A stretch of 64,000 nucleotides of DNA from Flaccisagitta enflata (GCA_965153355.1 OZ231127.1:77004001-77068000), one strand, 5' to 3'. Positions 1 through 42,356 are shown, counted from the first letter of the stretch. A program made the numbers and translations. The notes: a model not told the origin generated them from the sequence alone.

Positions 1-103
1 AAGAAAAGAAAAAAGGAGAAAACAACAAAGACAGAAAGACGAAGAACTAAATGAAGACAGAAAAGGTTAGACATGAAGAAAAAAAGACTGACAGAAAGAA
101 AAA

Positions 104-136
<33 letters not shown>

Positions 137-186
137 GAAAGAATGACAAGTGACTTCAACGTAGTTATAGAATAAATGGATCACAG
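1..186. other. Purine-rich flank with (CAGA)n
   Basis: An A/G-rich stretch with a short CAGA tandem run near 107-134. It ends in a possible splice acceptor (TCACAG at 181-186) just before the first open exon. No other feature seen. Confidence 0.5.
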
Positions 187-201
187 TAAGAAAATCACTG
201 C

Positions 202-443
202 ATGACTGGTAGAAAATCCCCACTCAAAGGCGGTTTCAAAAAGCGTTCACTCTATGCAAATCCACAGAAAAAGCTCAAGAAGATCAAGGACATCGCGCCG
301 GATGTTGTGAGATCAGTGATGCAAGATGGCGGTGACTCAGACGGCGACGATGATTGCATCACTCTCGACTCAGATGACGAAGGCATTGACTTTACCGACC
401 CCAAATGGATGGAAGAGTTTCTCACCGATGACGACAGGGCGAG
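202..443 (+). CDS. Charged-protein gene, first visible exon
   Basis: Encodes about 81 residues from MTGRKSPLKG to FLTDDDRA. The donor at 444 (GTTGGT) leaves phase 2, matching the next exon. The frame stays open to 891 beyond the donor, but that part loses the charged composition and is read as intron. Confidence 0.65.
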
Positions 444-3198
444 GTTGGTTGATGGAAGCCTTTTAGAAATAGGGTCGAGGGGGGGGGCTTGCTACATTCT
501 GGAGGTATTCTGGTCAGAATTGCCGATTTTGTTAAGCTGCCGAGCTTTAGAGCACTCAAACATTGCCCTTGGACCGTGCGTCAATTTCTCTCCGTCGCGC
601 CACCTGTTTTTCTGCAGCACTTATCATGTTATCAACGGAATCTTGGCCACTGTGACAGCCCTTTTCTGCCGCTTAACCTTGAAAGTTGCTTGTTTGGGCC
701 CCCTCACGCTCTTTGACTCTGGCTTGGGCACGAACGTACTTGCATTCTGTTACTGGGTTTTTGACCATTTGCGTGTAATTTGGCTCATAGGTCATAGCAT
801 CTGCCAGCATGCACACGAAGATGATGTTGGACTCCGGAGAATTTCCCCGGTGCTAGCATTGTTTTTCTTCATGAACATTCCTTTGAGCTAAACGCAATTG
901 TATAGAAGAGTAGTAACTCTTCTTAAATAGAATTGCTGTTTGTATTGTTACCACGAAGTCATAAGGCCTTTATTCGGTCATTAGAATAAAGAATTATTTG
1001 ACACAAAGAATGACTTATTTTTATTCTAAGAACGTTTATTACCGTTTGTAGATCTTTCAACTGCAATATGCAAATGAGTTTTTAATCCACCGAGACACTC
1101 AACCGGATAGTTGGATCAAAAGTTTCTTGCATTGCTAGATATGGCTTAGATTTCGTGACATCTGGCTCCTGCCATTTATTGTCCATCCTCCTGCTGCTCA
1201 TTGTGGCTCCTTATGATGATGATTGTTCCTTTCGCTGCTGATTCTTTCTATTGCTGATCTTTCCATGCGGATTGTGTTTGCACCAGACCAATGAATTGTA
1301 CACAGATGGAAAATATCTAAATTTTAACAGCTGTTGATAATCAATTTTCAACTTATCAATTTTCATCTTGATATAGGGATGTGAAACCTAACTTGGCTGA
1401 ATTGGATAAATCTATCGATGATGGCAAACGGACGACGGAAGACGACGCCAACGACGACGATGAAGCAACTCCGTCCACTGCAACCGTCAACGGAAGCGAG
1501 CCGGAAGCGCCCACTCCCATCGCGATGACCAATGGTAGTCTCTCGGCCATGGACGATTTATTCAGCGCCAGCGACAACGAAGATGATGCGCCTCCACCTC
1601 TTCCGTCCATTCCAGAAGATGACGATGACGACGATAACGCCGGCAAGGGAGGGAAAGATGCGGATGCTGAGGAGGCGGCAACGGCATCCTCTACCGATGG
1701 AGCCGCTGCGGAGAATGATGACACTGCTGAAAAAGAATCGTCTGCAGTGACTGATGAAGCTGCGGCTGAAGGCGAGGGCGACGCCGAAAAGGAAGCAGAG
1801 GCGGAAGCGCCTTCCCCGCCTTCATCGCCGGCGCCTCCTGCTCAAGATGATGACGATGACGCGAATGAAGGGGCGCCGGAACCAATGGACGACAATGACG
1901 ATGACGACGCCGGCGCGGTTGAAGGAGGCGCCTATGAGGAGGAAGAGCAGAACAATGAAGAGGATGAGGAAGATGACAAAGAGAACGACGACGGCGGAGA
2001 AAGGCGGAAATCGGGCAGAATTCAAAAGGGAGAAGAGGAGAAAGAAGCGAAAGCGGACGAGGAAAGAAAACAAAAGGAACAATTGGAAAAAGAAAAGGCC
2101 AAAGAAGAAAAGAGACTGGAGAAGGAAAGGGAAAAGCAGGAACGCGAAAAGGAGAAGGAACTGGAAAGAGAGAGGAAAGAAAAGGAAAAGGAGAAAGAAA
2201 GAATCGCCAAGGAAAAGGAGAAGGAAAGATTGGAGAAGGAGAAAGAGAAGGAAAGGGAGAGAAAGGAGAAGGAGAAAGAGAAAGAGCGAATCGCCAAAGA
2301 GAAAGAAAAGGAGAGGCTGGAAAGAGAGAAGGAAAAGGAAAGAGAAAGAATCGAGAGAGAAAAGGAGAAGGAAAGAGAAAGGAGGGAGAAAGAGAGGGAA
2401 AAGGAGAGGCAGGAGAAATTGAAAGAAAAGGAGAAACGCGAAAAAGAAAAGGAGAAGGAGAGAAAGCGGAAAGAAAGAGAGAAGGAAAAGGAGAGGCTGA
2501 GAAAGGAAAAAGAAAAGGAGAAAGAAAGAAAGCTGAAAGAGAAAGAGGCGGAGAAAGAAAGGAAAAGAATCGAAAGGGAGGAGAGGAAAAAGAAAGCCGA
2601 AGAGGAGGGGAAAGAACTCGAGGAGGAAGAGGAACAAGAGGAGGAGGAAGAGGAAGAGGCGGAAGAGGAAGGTCCCGAATCAGAAGCGGACGAATCTGAT
2701 GGTGAACAAGAAGGAGTTGGGGCGGATGAAGAAGAAAATGATACCACTGACGACGTCGTTGACAAGCAAAAGGAAAATTCGTCGTCGTTGTCGTCGTCTC
2801 GTAAACGACGAAAGACGGGTGATGATAACAACAAAAGTGGAGGAGATGATGTTGAAAAGGATAATGGTGGTGATGATGACGATAACAAAGACGACGACGA
2901 TGATGCACCGGAGAAGAAAAAGCCCAAAGGTAGTACGACGACGACGACGACGAAGGATACGACGATGGTCGAAGACGACAAGGAAGATAAATCCGAAGAT
3001 TTGTTGCGATTCGTCGATGAAAAGACGAAGGAAAATTCCTCGTTGAAAACCCAAGTTTCTACGTTGGAAAACAAACTGAAAGAACTGCGGGCCAACGTCA
3101 GCGAGTTGATCAAGATCATCGTGCCGGATGTCGACGTCGAGGCCATGCTCATCGACGACCTCGTTCGCCAAGTCATTCTCGAAAATAAAACTGAATAA
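202..3198 (+). CDS. Unrecognised charged coiled-coil protein (2 exons visible)
   Basis: Two exons join in phase: 202-443 and 1377-3198 (donor GAG|GTTGGT, acceptor ATATAG|GG). They give about 687 aa if ATG 202 is the start. A TAA lies in frame at 187-189, so either translation starts at 202 or an upstream exon is spliced in another way; the true N terminus may lie outside the window. Layout: a basic N terminus (about residues 1-35), an acidic linker with DSDD runs, a long acidic D/E-rich region with 'PSPPSSP', a K/E/R-rich repeat of about 200 residues (roughly 295-500) predicted to form one long charged helix, further acid clusters containing 'KRRK', and a C-terminal coiled coil (about 622-687) with leucines and 'IIVPDVDVEAM'. 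The composition suggests a nuclear or chromatin protein, which is inference. The family is not recognised; the C-terminal 65 residues look least degenerate and are best for a search. Confidence 0.75.
1377..3198 (+). CDS. Charged-protein gene, terminal exon
   Basis: A long open exon starting after ATATAG and ending in TAA at 3196-3198. The AATAAA overlapping the stop (3194-3199) and the one at 3438-3443 are candidate poly(A) signals. Codons in the K/E/R block are almost pure purine, so all antisense frames are also open; these are shadows. Confidence 0.85.
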
Positions 3199-3437
3199 AA
3201 ATAATGGGGCACATTCACATGGGGAAGCTATTATTTGCCAAATGATTTTCAAACATCATCAAACCAGGTTCTGTTTACATTGGGAAATATCTTTTGTCAA
3301 GTCCTGCAAAAGCAAAAAAGATCGGGTATTTCATGAATTATGGTTATTTTAGAAATTTCGTTTATTTTGGCGAACTTTACTATTTTGATTTGGCTTATCC
3401 TGTTTAACTATTTTCAAATGAAAAGATATCATTGTAC

Positions 3438-3443
3438 AATAAA
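3438..3443 (+). promoter_or_regulatory. Candidate poly(A) signal of the charged-protein gene
   Basis: AATAAA about 240 nt after the TAA stop. A second AATAAA overlaps the stop itself at 3194-3199. Either could serve; not proven. Confidence 0.4.
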
Positions 3444-4495
3444 CAATTGCCTAAGTGTAAATGGGAGCACAGGAAAATAAAAGAATTTAAAATTTTTATG
3501 TTAGATCAAAAAAAAAAAAAAAAAAAGATTAGACGCAGCAGCAGTCAACGCCGGGACACTCGCTGCCTTTTCGCGTCATTGTGTCAATTTTTTTCGTCTT
3601 TCACCGTTTTTGGCTTCGGGGCCAAAGTCTTTGGAAAATAATTTTTAAAACAACACAATCTCATTCAAATGAATGCATAAAAAAATCTTGCATTGCATGA
3701 TCCGAGTTTTGTTTTAATTCCTTCCCCCCCTTATTTCCCCACTCGAGTATTTGGATTTTGCGGAAAGTTTTACTACGTCTCAAAAATCCGGTCATTATTC
3801 ATTGATTCAAGGTTTCTCTCGTCGTTTCTCACCACTTTTTGCATGCACGATTTTTTGCTCGACTTACATTTTTCATCCCTTTTCTTCTTCATTTTTACCG
3901 AATTTTCCTTGGATTTACTACCATAGTACGCTCGTCGTATTCTTCCCACTTGTTGAACATTAAGAAAAAGAAAGAAAAAATGGATATAACCGGAACTGTT
4001 CTAGATTGCCATTTAGGATGACATCGTAAACAAGATTTAAAGCTATGTTCTTGTTTTAGTCGCATCAACTCTTTCATATGTATTCGCAATACATTCTCGT
4101 CATTTTCAAATCTTAGTTAACGTTTCTCCGCAATTTTAACGCTTTCCTCCTCGTTTGTTTTTGTTTTTTCTCGCGTTTTATTACTTTTTTTAAGTTCTTC
4201 GTTTTATTATTCGCGATGATAGATAGGTTCATATATTCATCGTTATATATATATAAATATCGATCAATAGACAATCTGTCTCTCAAGTCATCGGTGTTTT
4301 TTCTTGCATTTTATATAGGGAGGGCTGAATGTGACAGGGCGTTACTTCAGGGACCCTTGAAAATGAAGGAGGAAAAGACAAGTCGGTTTTGATGAATGGA
4401 GAAAAAAAATTGAAAAAGCAAAAGCTCGCGCCAGTGCCTGTATAGATCTGGATTTACTAAGGATTACGCCTCGTCACCGACGTAAAAAAAAAGCT
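3444..4495. other. Intergenic, AT-rich
   Basis: Between the charged-protein gene and the laminin gene. T-rich with a poly(A) run at 3509-3526 and a TATATATA run near 4242-4256. No conserved gene seen. Confidence 0.5.
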
Positions 4496-4503
4496 TATAT
4501 AAA
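4496..4503 (+). promoter_or_regulatory. TATA-box-like element upstream of laminin gamma
   Basis: TATATAAA lies 29-36 nt before the laminin ATG at 4532. Standard spacing would put transcription start only a few nt from the ATG, so either the leader is extremely short, the second ATG (4547) is used, or this match is fortuitous. Confidence 0.35.
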
Positions 4504-4531
4504 CGCGTGAAAGCATTATTGAAAAAAAAAC

Positions 4532-34598
<30,067 letters not shown>

Positions 34599-34843
34599 TG
34601 GAGAGGAAAGAACAAAGATATTGTAGGGAGGGTAGTGATTAGTGAATCTCTAGTAGTGATGTGAGGGGAGGGGGGCAGTTAAAGGCAGAGGATCGGGAAT
34701 AAGAATTGAAAATCAGATCGACAAATACGTAAGGAAGCCTGATATGAAAGACTTTGCGGCTGTAAGGTTCTCCGTGTGCTAATGGCCTAAACACAACCGG
34801 GTGTCTCAGACTGTCAGAGTGCGCTGGTCATATCAGAATTGTG

Positions 34844-35159
34844 CAGGCCTGTATATTCTTGCATATTCCCCCCCCCCCGGCAGGGGGGGGAATAAAATCA
34901 AAGGATTTGGAAATGGGGAAGGAAATCAAAGGGTGGAAAATTGAAAAGATGAAAAATATAGAAGATTTTACACTTTTGACAGTACTAAAATGTAATATTT
35001 AGTTACTACAACACTATTTTAAACTATTTAAACCAAAATATTACTATATAGGGGGTATATGGGGAAGAAAATCAACTGTACTTCGACCCCGCGGGGAAGA
35101 AAATCAAAGGACCAGGGGGGGGAAAGAAATCAAAGGTCGTGCAACTATATACACCCCTG
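34844..35159 (+). mobile_element. hAT-like MITE, 316 bp
   Basis: Begins CAGGCCTGTATATTCTTGCA and ends TTGCACGACC-type sequence read inversely (CAGGGGTGTATATAGTTGCA). It is flanked by an exact 8-bp duplication GAATTGTG (34836-34843 and 35160-35167). C and G homopolymer runs lie near both ends. No ORF. It lies 245 bp after the laminin stop codon. Confidence 0.88.
34891..34896 (+). promoter_or_regulatory. Candidate laminin poly(A) signal inside MITE
   Basis: This is the first AATAAA after the laminin TAG; no AATAAA or ATTAAA occurs in 34599-34890. Use of this site is inferred. Confidence 0.4.
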
Positions 35160-35469
35160 GAATTGTGGTGTGATTTTCTTTTAAAGTTTCTGTCAACAGC
35201 TTTTTTTTTCGAAAAACCAATACATTTTGCCTTGATATGTAGTAGTACAGTCTCTTCCATGTCTTCTTTTCGTGATTTCATTCATTTGCGCTTTTTGTTC
35301 ATTTCATTGTGCCGGTTATCATCGTCGATGTGTTTCTGGTTCGGGAGTTTTTCTCATTTTTGTGCGTTTTCTTTTTTTGTCCGCGACGGAATATCATTCC
35401 GACGCGGACTATAATTCAAGGCGGGTGGGTGTCGTCGTCGTCGTCGTCGTTGTCGTTGTAACGGATTTT

Positions 35470-36590
35470 AAAAAATGGATAACTTTTTTATGCTTTGACC
35501 GATTTGGTTCATATTTGGTGGGAAGTTGTGCTAGGGTAAGGCGCTTTACATCCTATCCGATTTTTGTGATCCGACCAACCCAACCGGCCCAACCAGCCTA
35601 CCGGCCTAAAAGTGAAAAACGTGCATAACTTTGGCATTTTTCAACCGATTTGGCTGAAATTTGGTATGGAGTCTCTAAATGGAAGGACTCAACATGTGTG
35701 TGTGATTTATATGCATTTGAGCATGCTAACCGGCCAAACCGACCTACCACCCAACCAGCCAACCGGCCTAAAAGTGAAAAACTTGCATAACTTAGTCATT
35801 TTTCAACTAATTTGGTTGAAACTTGGTATGGGGTCTCTAAATGGAAGAACTCAACATATGCGCACTATTTATCCTGTCAAACCAGCCTACCACCCAACCA
35901 GCCTACCAGCCAAAAAGTGATAAATATGCATATCTTTGGCGTTTTTCAACCAATTTGGTTGAAATTTGGTATGGAGTCTCTAAATGGAAGGACTCAACAT
36001 GTGTGTGTGATTTATATGCATTTGAGCATGCTAACCGGCCAAACCGACCTACCACCCAACCAGCCAACCGGCCTAAAAGTGAAAAACTTGCATAACTTAG
36101 TCATTTTTCAACTAATTTGGTTGAAACTTGGTATGGGGTCTCTAAATGGAAGAACTCAACATATGCGCACTATTTATCCTGTCAAACCAGCCAACCAGCC
36201 TACCAGCCAAAAAGTGATAAATATGCATATCTTTGGCGTTTTTCAACCAATTTGGTTGAAATTTGGTATGGAGTCTCTAAATGGAAGGACTCAACACATA
36301 TATGTGATTTTTTAATGGTTGAGCATGCTAACCGGCCAAACCAACCTACCCCCCAACCAGCTTACCGGCCTAAAAGTAAAAACTTACATAAATTGGACAT
36401 TTTTCAACCAAATTGGTTGAAACTTGGTATGGAGTCTCTAAATGGAAGAACTCAACAAACGCACACTATTTATCTAAACCAGCCTACCACCCAACCACCC
36501 TACTAGCCTAAAAGTGAAAAATGTGCATAACTTTGGCATTTTTCAACGGATTTGCATGAAACTTTGTATGGTGGCTCTAAATGTAAATAC
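35470..36590 (+). repeat. Tandem repeat of about 300 bp with two half-units
   Basis: Units contain GTGAAAAACTTGCATAACTT, TTTCAACYAATTTGGTTGAA and GGTATGGAGTCTCTAAATGG, joined by CCAACCAGCC/CCGGCC blocks. Alternating half-units of about 150 bp make a period of about 297-305 bp. Open frames of up to 167 codons cross it but show no protein signature. Confidence 0.85.
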
Positions 36591-36599
36591 TTATAGTTT

Positions 36600-38079
36600 T
36601 AGCAAACTTACAGGGTTAGCGATCTTTCGGTCATAGCGATCTTACGGAATTGGTGATCTTTAACCCCCTTCCGTCGCGGACCCAGATACTGTTCAGATTT
36701 TTCTCGTCTTACCGTTATTTCAATGCCGTGTTTAGAAGTAGTTAAGACCAGCCCAATGAAAGCAATTTTTATCATAGAAAAAGAAATGTATAAATGTCTC
36801 ATCCTCACTTTGTGCAGACATACAAACATACTTATTTAATTTAAGTAAATTTGTTTACAATGGGATGCTACTCTTTTTTTTTTTTTTTTTCTTCCTCTTG
36901 TAATCATGGTTTTAAGCTACCAACTGCCATCGTCATGACATTATATTAATGCGAATGATTCCTTTATGTAAAACGTGTGTGTTTTCATGTTATCTTGTTT
37001 TATTGCAAAACCGTTAGAATCTCATCGGTCTCGCGTTGTACATCCGTATGTGCTTGCATGGTGCGTAAGATTTTATGATGGAGGCGGCAGAAAATTTTGT
37101 GTTGAATTGTGAAAATTCATATATTTTGCCAGTAAGACAACTTCTTTTCTAGCACCAGTTTCCATCAGGTTTGGAAAGAAGCGCGATCGCAATTTGCATA
37201 CAGATATTCCATGTTTGTTATGGTTTTATTGGGTTATTGTTGCATTTTACCACAAAATGATCATTTCTTTTTGATATCATTATTAAATGTTCAAGAATTT
37301 GTTTTCGGTGTTCATTTTTTTGTGGGGAGGCGGGGGGTGGAGAAGGGTGTATTCTTTCAAATGAGTTGCGGGAATTCAGTATCATATCAAGTGACCAAAA
37401 AGTCAACGACGAAGAAGTATGAATATATTGTTAGGGTACGAAAATTTAGAAGTGACAGATATTATTCAACTGCCTAACTTCAACTACCCAATTGCCTAAA
37501 CCTTTTCGTCGCTTTCGCCGTCCTCGTTTTCATCGCCATCGTCATGATCGTTTTGTCGCGTTTTTCCGGTAAATTTCCGCCGTTTCCTTCCTTTTTTTAC
37601 ACGCGGTTATTTTGCGCCAGTTGCGTGGGAACCTTTTCTCCGTCATTTCTTCGTTTTGGCCTTTGGCAATTGGCCACATCAAACGAATCAAACGAGTTCG
37701 TTCGAGTAGGAAATTGAGGCCGACTCAAACTCGAAGCCCATTAGAACCTGTTGCAACCCCACCTCCTCAGTGAGTCCATGGGTGTACAGAGAGAGAAGTC
37801 GGCGGACGCCTCAGTTTGTTGGATTTATATTTTGTCAGATTTAATGCTTTGTAAAACAAAATGGAAAAATGAATAAAGACAAAGAAGTAACGACGTAACG
37901 TAAGGAAAAAAAGGTAAGTATCGTTTCAAGAAAACACTAAGAGATGAAAGCTTATATTTCTTATTTGAAAGATGCAATGGGAAAAGAAAAAAACTTTATA
38001 GGACGTGAATCTCTGTCTGTGTCTCTGTCTCTGATTGCCGATAACCTTTTCAGTGTTTGCGCCATACACTTATGCTCCA
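36600..38079. other. Intergenic, no gene recognised
   Basis: AT-rich. A C/G-richer stretch at 37495-37720 has coding-like composition but no clear ORF; it may be a non-coding exon or promoter. Confidence 0.4.
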
Positions 38080-38276
38080 CTTTCATGCAGGCCTGTATAT
38101 TGTTCCGTATTTCTCCCCCCCCCCCGTGGGGGGGAAAATAATTAAAGGGTTTGGAGAAAGGGAAGAATAGTCGCAAAAGCGTTAGATGGTCAGCAGTACC
38201 CGTTGCCCCTATGTGAGTGTATGATGGTGTGAGGTAGTTACAGGGGCAGATGGCTGATGACCTATGCTGTTTTTGT

Positions 38277-38860
38277 CCCCGACGAAAAGTTTTCGTCGGT
38301 GACTATGAGGTGGACTTGATCGTGTAGTCTGTTGTTGTTGTTTGTTTGTTGTTTGTTGTTTAAAACCTTCTCATATCTTTTGAACCAGACTTCAGAATTT
38401 CATGAAACTTTACCAGTGGTATTTTTATGTCAATTGGAGCTTGTTTACCAATTTTCAGAAAAATTCATTAACTTTTACTACCCTTTGCCTATTATTTTTG
38501 TAGTAATATTTTACTGGACTTTGGCAATTTACATAGGTAGAGGTTAGTAAAAGTTAATGAATTTTTTTCTAATTTGGTATACAAGTAGAGGGTAGTAAAT
38601 AAACAACCCCTGCAAAATTCGAATTGAATCTGAAGTCTGGTTCATGAGATATTAGCTAATTTATGTAGTAATATGGTCCTGGGACTTAGGCAATTTTCAT
38701 AGGCAAAGGGTAGTAAAGTTAAGTGAATTTTTTTATAACTTAGTAATCAGGTAAATAATGTCAATTAAACAGCTCCTGCAAAATTTGATTTAAATCTGAA
38801 GTCTGGTTTATGAGATATAAACTTATTTATGTAGTAATATATTACTGCTGTGAGAGTGGG
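38277..38860 (+). repeat. Dispersed repeat R1, copy 1
   Basis: Opens with a perfect palindrome CCGACGAAAAGTTTTCGTCGG-type hairpin (38279-38299), then GGTGACTATGAGGTGGAC. Inside, GTAGTAATAT...CTTAGGCAATTT units recur about every 150-165 bp. It matches 41425-42010. Confidence 0.75.
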
Positions 38861-39122
38861 TGAATTGTTCATTGAGGAGATTCGCACTTTTCTCATTTGC
38901 ATATTGCGGATGACCATTTATTTGTTCAAAGATTTTTGTGTGATGCATTTATTAGTTAAATATTATGCTACATTCACTCATGTTGTTGTTCAGCTTTACA
39001 GCAATTTCATTATTATTATTACTAATTCCCAACGCTGAACTACTTATAGCATTCAGAAGATTTGGTCTGGTCAAAGTTCACCTTCATGGTAAAAAGGTTA
39101 GCACAAAGAAAAAAAAAGTTTG

Positions 39123-39161
39123 CGCACACACACGCATGTATGTACGCACACACGCACACAC

Positions 39162-39238
<77 letters not shown>
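39123..39238. repeat. (CA)n microsatellite
   Basis: CACACG then about 70 bp of pure CA. Confidence 0.95.
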
Positions 39239-39241
<3 letters not shown>

Positions 39242-39342
39242 AATGAGAGAGAGAATGAGAGAGAGAGCATGGATACCAAGGTGTGCCTTCTTGGACTTCA
39301 CTGTTTAATGTTCAAGGTGTGCCGTCATGGACTCTTAATGTT

Positions 39343-39355
39343 TGTTTTTTTTTAA

Positions 39356-39386
<31 letters not shown>

Positions 39387-39437
39387 TTTTTTTTGAAATT
39401 TTTTTTTTTTTTTGAAATTTTTTTTTTTTTTTTTTTT
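39343..39437. repeat. Poly(T) tract with GAAA interruptions
   Basis: Nearly pure T over about 95 bp, directly before the double hairpin. Confidence 0.9.
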
Positions 39438-39452
39438 CGTGTGTCTTCTCGA

Positions 39453-39520
39453 GTCGCGTTTATGCGACGAGAAAGCTTCAAAAATTACAGTCCCCAGTCG
39501 GGGACTGTAATTTTGAAGCT
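39453..39520 (+). repeat. Double hairpin, copy 1
   Basis: Stem GTCGCG, loop TTTA, stem TGCGAC (39453-39468) followed by a long stem: AAGCTTCAAAAATTACAGTC paired with its inverse around a short AGTC-centred loop (39474-39520). The second copy is at 43218-43284. Confidence 0.8.
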
Positions 39521-39789
39521 TTTTTTAAAAATGAAGGAATTGATAGCAGAATGTGCGACCACGCAATTTAAGAGCCTTGGTGTCATTTAAGATGATTATG
39601 AATGACGTCCTCGTTATCACCTAACTGTGTTTGAAGGAGGTCCCTGCCATCAGCAGCCCATGGCAAATGACAAAAATGACATTAGTTACAGAAAACTACC
39701 ATGACAAGTAAAGACATAATAAGACTTGGCATATCATTCGAGGATACTTCCTGTGTCAACATGTGCTAGTGCATCAAATAGATAGTATC

Positions 39790-40110
39790 AGAGAGAGCAA
39801 GAGTGAGAGCGAGAGCAAGAGCAAAAGAGCATGAGAGCGAGAAACGCGTGTGAAAGTGCAAGAGCGAGCAAGAGCAAGCAAGGGTGAGCAAGAGCAAGCA
39901 AGATTGAGTTAGAGCAAGCAAGAGCGAGCGAGCGCAAGCAAGAGCGAGCGAGCGCAAGCAAAAGCGAGTGAGAGCTAGCAAGAGCGAGCGAGAGAAAGCA
40001 AAAGCGGGCAAGAGAAATTGGTAGCGAGCGAGAGCAAGCAAGAGCAAATAAGAGCAAGCAAGAGCAAATAAGAGCAAGCTAGAGCAAGTGAGTCAACGGG
40101 AAAGCGCGAG
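39790..40110. repeat. AGAGCAAGC-type minisatellite
   Basis: Irregular 10-12 bp units of AGAGCAAGCA / AGAGCGAGCG over about 320 bp. Confidence 0.85.
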
Positions 40111-41417
40111 AGAGAGCGAGTGCGTTAAATAGAGTCGAGACTGCTTTATTAGTTACCCATGCATGTTCATTTTAGAAAATATTTGAGCTTCTTAAAGAAA
40201 ATCTGAAGACAGTACGCGTGAAATTGTCAGTAAGCGAATTGTTTCTATTATTCACCGGCCTTAGCAACGATTTTGATGCAGCGGTATTTTAATTGACCCA
40301 TGATTGAAAAGCTGCTTCCTCTCTGACTTAGCTTTGCGCAGAATGTCCAATTGTATTGTCCACATGTCTAAAGAAAATTTTAGGCAACACTTGGGAGTAG
40401 CGTGCGGGACGTGAATACTTGAGTTCACTTGACACTTCTTCATATCTTGGAAGTTGGTTCAACAAACAACATGGTTGGTTGACTGAATTGAAAGAAATGT
40501 AAATGGTACTAAAATGTCTGGAATGACAAAGAAAGAATACCTGAATGACCTACAAGGACTCAAAATGACAATTTCGAATGACCTAAAACGATTCAAAAAA
40601 TGACTTTGTGATTGACCGACTGATAGACCGATGAACGGACAGAGAGCGCATGCACGCGAGGAAAAAGTTCATTTTGAGGTTGTGGAGAAAGATTTCCATC
40701 TGATTGCCTGCGTTATAGATGGGAACAGGATTAGATTTGTATGTGAATGTCCTGATTACAAATCTAGCTAGTAGTAACACCATGTTGGTAGCAATACTTT
40801 CTGTAAAGGCCCTGGAATTTCAACCTCCACTAATCAAAAAAGCCAACAGAAATCAGTCTCTGCCAAATTTAAAGTCTTTTCCATGATCGGTTTGAGGCTT
40901 GAAGGATAGGGGTCATGGTATGTAATAATGTAAATGTCAGCTTGAAACAGAGAGAGCATTCATGTACAGACGGCATGAAAACGAAGAGTGTCCCAACACA
41001 GTAAGTGCTGTGTGGTCATGTAGGGTACCAAGGTAGGTCATCTAGGGTACCAATCCAAAACCAATGCCATTAAAGCGATTTTTAAGATTTAGCCTAGTTC
41101 TTGAATTGAGATACAGCGACAGTATGTGAGAATTTATGGGCAGGAAGTCTCATTTGTAATTCATCACTGTTCTACTTTAGTTTTGACCCATCAAATCCAT
41201 CCCAGCAGATGAAAACATCCGCCACTCTCCTCTCATCGTGAGTTCAGGTCAAAATTCATAGTAAATTGATTTTTTTTGCAGTTTCTCAGTTTCAGGTTTG
41301 TTTGAACTATAATTATCACTCATGAAATCTTGTCAAGGGCGCTTTTTGAGAAATTTGGAAAAAAGAAAAATTTTAACCTCATTTTGAATATAGATCTTTC
41401 GAAGTTATCCACACCTC
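40111..41417. other. No gene recognised
   Basis: AT-rich sequence. A weak hairpin-family fragment (ACCGACTGATAGACCGATGA) lies near 40596-40660. Confidence 0.4.
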
Positions 41418-41424
41418 TTTTTTT

Positions 41425-42010
41425 TGCCCCCGACAAAAAGTTTTCGTCGGTGACTATGAGGTGGACCTGATTGTGTTGTCTGTTTGTTCGTTTGTCTGTT
41501 GTTTAAAACCTTCTCATATCTTTTGAACCAGACTTCAGAAGTTCATGAAACTTTACCAGTGTTATTTCTATGTCAATGGGAGGTTGTTTACCAATTTTCA
41601 GAAAAATTCATTAACTTTTACTACCCTTTGCCTATTATTTTTGTAGTAATATTTTATTGGACTTAAGCAATTTACATAGGTAGAGGGTAGTAAACCTATG
41701 TGAATTTTTTTTTAATTTGGTATACAAGTAAAGGGTACTAAATAAACAACTCCTGCAAAATTCGAATTAAATCTGAAGTCTGGTTTATGAGATATTAGCT
41801 TATTTATGTTGTAATATGTTATTATGACTTAGGCAGTTTACATAGGCAAAGGGTAGCAAAGTTATGTGAATTCTTTTTTAATTTGGTATACAAGTAAGGG
41901 ATATTAATTAAACTGCCCCTGCAAAATTCGAATTAAATCTGAAGTCTGGTTTATAAGATATTAGCTTATTAATGTAGTAATATGTTACTAGGACTTAGGC
42001 GATTTATATA
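41425..42010 (+). repeat. Dispersed repeat R1, copy 2
   Basis: Direct copy of 38277-38860. One base change (CCGACAAAAAG) breaks the opening palindrome. The internal GTAGTAATAT units are kept. Confidence 0.75.
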
Positions 42011-42094
42011 GAGGATTGGAGTTGATGAATTCTTTTACTTGCTCATTTATTTCATCCTGATTTTTCTTTAGGTTTGTCATCATGGATATTAGGA

Positions 42095-42356
42095 TTCATC
42101 TTCAACTACTGTCATCTTCTTCAACTACTGTCATCATCTTCAACTACTGTCATCTTCTTCAACTACTGTCATCATCTTCAACTACTGTCATCATTTTCAA
42201 CTACTGTCCTCATCTTCAACTACTGTCATCATCTTCCACTACTGTCCTCATCTTCAACTACTGTCCTCATCTTCAACTACTATCATTATCTTCAACTACT
42301 ATCATTATCTTCAACTACTGTCATCATCTTCAACTACTATCATCATCTTCAACTAC
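42095..42356 (+). repeat. 19-bp minisatellite, left part
   Basis: Unit CATCATCTTCAACTACTGT with small variants, about 13 units. It is interrupted by the element at 42357-42769 and continues at 42770. Confidence 0.9.

Noticed and set aside
1691-3252. Long antisense and alternate-frame ORFs across the charged-protein exon
   Set aside because: Shadows of a purine-only coding strand; their products are low-complexity L/F/P/S or K/R runs.
35612-36506. ORFs of 100-167 codons in the 300-bp tandem repeat
   Set aside because: The same peptide pattern recurs because the DNA repeats. No initiation context, no domain, and frames shift between units.
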